Positions 61,669-64,000 of a stretch of DNA of 64,000 bases are shown one piece after another (the first letter of the stretch is position 1; each line of letters opens with the position of its first letter). The notes under the pieces are model-generated. The model did no database searches and was not told where the DNA came from. It worked only from the letters and a program-made list of their open reading frames with translations. The position numbers and the translations under genes are program-made. The DNA is from Trachythela sp. YZ-2020 (lineage: Eukaryota; Cnidaria; Anthozoa; Malacalcyonacea; Clavulariidae): contig JADLSH010000355.1 in assembly GCA_016169945.1 (NCBI GenBank), positions 3,963,501 to 4,027,500 of the forward strand. Reading direction: 5' to 3'.

Positions 61669-63226
61669 AGCGTTAGCAGCTATAATACACTTTGTCTTGG
61701 TCGCAACAACAAAATCGACAGTATCAAACACAATCCTAGTATGCAAGAATAGAAACTGTCAACATGACGTCCAAAAGATACTATTTTATATTCTTTAATT
61801 ATTAGTAATGTTACTCTCGTATAATAAATTTGATGCATGAAAGATAAATAGCTAATATGTGTAATATGGTTGTCTCAAATATAGGAGGAGCAATATATAT
61901 ATAGGCAGTATTCTACAACTAGAAATGCATTAATGCAACCATTCGCCCGCGTACGTAATTATTTCATGTTTGTCGGACTTCATGATTGGAAAGTCAATTA
62001 AGTCGCAAAATTACCTAAAACCAGAATGAAGTTCTTAAACAATTTCGAATCTAAATCAGAAATCGTTCGTTTTCAAAAAATTTTTCAATTTTTCAGCACC
62101 GCTCAAATCACAGCGTGAACCTCACACTGAGTGTGCGGGTTCACGTTGTGATTTTAGACATTGCCTACACTTTACTTGCAGCGCATAACACCTTGAACTG
62201 TCACCAATCAAGCATAACTCAGTGGGAAGTTCTAGTTGTGTATTTAATATGAAAGTCTGTTAAGATGACATTCGATAGTAAAGTCATGCAAAATGGCCAA
62301 CGATGTTAAATCGAGTAACGCATTGGCAAGAAATGAATGATATTAAGACAATACTCGGTAGATGTTTTCATTATATCTCCCATGGCTAATGTAGACTATT
62401 TAATGATCAGTATATGAGTATAATATGACTTACTAGTCGAGGTGCAAACCGAAGCTGGCGTGTAGCACTGTAGCATGGAGTCTATACTTAAAAACATGCG
62501 AAGGTGAAATACTTATATAAGGTTCAATTTTAGCTTCCACTGATTAAGCGCACTTTCATAATCTGCCAGCAAAATATGGCACATATTTCTGGCACAAGAG
62601 TTTCCACTAAAAGGAACCTTGGTCTACAATTAAATTGTGAACAATCTCTCAGCTTCCACTGGTTAAGAAAAGATGGCGCACCTTCATAACCTGCCAGTAA
62701 AATATGGCACATATTTCTGGCACAATAGCTTCAACTGAGAGAATACACAATTTTGGAAATGAAATATTATTAACCATCGTATTTAGTTTTAGTGTTACGT
62801 TACAATCTCGGTGATTGCGATTAAATATAATCACTGTCGCACTTTACAGTCCATTCTACTGGAACCAGCTTGCGCACTTGTCGAAATTGTCAGACCAGGG
62901 CTTATAAAATTTGACTAGTTACCTTGCGTGTGTATCAATCTAAAATGAAACTAATTCACCTAATATATACAAATAACGTTAAAACACTTCTCTCATGTCC
63001 TTGGTACCCGCATTAAAACTCAACGATACGGCAGGCATCTTGAAGTCAGATACGGCAAGCATCATGAAGTCTGCTATCGCCTAACAAATTCCTAAGCACC
63101 GCTTTCTGAAGTTCATTCGTTGTCTGGATACGCGTTTATAGAATTATTGAACGTCTACCAACTTCCTCGATCGAGAGGCCTTAAAAACCGCGGCGTTATT
63201 GTTTTATTCCCTCGAAAGACGACCTA
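61669..63226. other. Region without gene; hairpin and short tandem repeat
   Basis: A hairpin lies at about 62105-62155 (AAATCACAGCGTGAACC with GGTTCACGTTGTGATTT). A tandem duplication of about 118 bp starts at 62531 and 62649 (AGCTTCCACTG, AAAATATGGCACATATTTC). A 27-bp unit with GATACGGCA is doubled at about 63026-63075. No gene seen. Confidence 0.55.
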
Positions 63227-64000
63227 GTGATGCAGATTTTCGCGCAATTGAAATTCGTGCGCTGGGTTGTAATACAAAACTTAAATTCCAAAAAAAGTTC
63301 AGGGTATGATGGTATAAGTTCAAAAGTTATTAAGGCAATTGCTAAGGACATTTCTGAACCCCTGTCACATATATTCAACTTGACTTTCCTTAGTGGAACT
63401 ATTCCTGATGGCCTAAAAATAGCCCTAGTTACCCCAATTTACAAAACAAATAAAAAAAATGAATTTAAGAATTATCGACCAATTTCTGTTCTCACTTGTT
63501 TTTCTAAATTACTAGAAAGGCTAATGTATAAGCGATTAATTAAGTTCATTGAAAAAATAAATTGTTAACACATATAGTCAGTATCGTTTTAGAGAAAATA
63601 GATCCACTGAGCATGCAGTGATTGAACTTGTTGACAGAGTTAGTAAAGCAATCGATAAAGGCGAATACACTATAGGGATCTTTCTTGTCTTGTCAAAAGC
63701 CTTTGACACTATTAATCACAAGATTCTGATTCAAAAACTAGAACACTATGGTATACGGGGAATAACACAACAATGGTTTAAAGATTATTTAAAAAATAGA
63801 ACAAGTTAGGTCAAATGAAATGGTGATTAGAAGTGGTGTCCCTCAGGGTTCAACTCTTGGACCAATTCTATTTTTACTTAACATAAATGATATTGAACAA
63901 GGCAGCAAATTACTTTCATTCATATTATTTGCTGATGACACTAATATATTTTATAGCAACAGCTGTCTTCAATCGTTTAATGTAATTTTACAAACAGAAA
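63227..64000 (+). mobile_element. Non-LTR retrotransposon reverse transcriptase, runs off window
   Basis: The plus-strand frames give LNSKKSSGYDGISSKVIKAI, NYRPISVLTCFSKLLERLM, STEHAVIELVDRVSKAID, LSKAFDTINHKILIQKLEHY, RSGVPQGSTLGPILFLLNIN and the catalytic FADDTNIF near 63930. Motif order is that of Jockey-like RTs. At least two frame breaks (near 63568 and 63809) make this copy defective. The element continues beyond the window and its 5' part is missing. Confidence 0.85.

Overview
The window is AT-rich metazoan DNA: intron-containing genes, metazoan-type non-LTR retrotransposons and dense palindromic repeats. I see no bacterial operon structure, rRNA, tRNA or CRISPR array. The content fits a marine invertebrate such as a cnidarian or another early-branching animal or invertebrate deuterostome; the species cannot be fixed from sequence alone.

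The main coding content is a cluster of immunity-related GTPase (IRG, interferon-inducible GTPase-like) genes and gene fragments. All use the same exon plan. A P-loop exon ends at an AGAGG|GTA-type donor in phase 2. A G-domain exon of about 494-569 nt carries DLPGIG (G3) and RTKID (G4). Where present, a C-terminal helical exon is entered in phase 1. Exon lengths and phases agree across copies (for example 187 nt for four P-loop exons and 563 nt for three G-domain exons), which makes the splice models strong. Three classes are visible. Class I has a 187-nt P-loop exon, with its start codon in an unseen upstream exon, and a hydrophobic GAIPVPG C-terminal exon. Class II, in its two full copies, starts with an MG....S N-terminus and ends in a different C-terminal exon carrying YRSRLGLPEED. 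Class III has a very short MGxxQSK start, and no C-terminal exon was found.

Layout: 1-6.8 kb, gene 1 (+, two exons), with a CR1-like LINE carrying a 2A-like peptide in its intron. 7.8-8.1 kb, Crypton/DUF3504 fragment. 8.7-13.3 kb, gene 2 (+). 13.9-16.7 kb, LINE copy with a nested hAT-like MITE, then a foldback transposon. 17.1-20.0 kb, gene 3 (-), with an 18-bp minisatellite in intron 1. 21.2-23.1 kb, gene 4 (-, class III). 24.1-46.6 kb, first copy of a large unit (LINE, class III +, class I +, class II -), its class III gene split by about 6.6 kb that includes a 325-bp satellite array. 47.7-61.7 kb, second and more intact copy of the unit. 63.2-64 kb, another LINE running off the end.

In mammals IRG proteins are GTP-driven membrane effectors against vacuolar pathogens. 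Here the duplicated unit with three differently built members, several with predicted N-myristoylation signals, looks like an expanding innate-immune cluster. That role is inferred from the family, not shown by the sequence.
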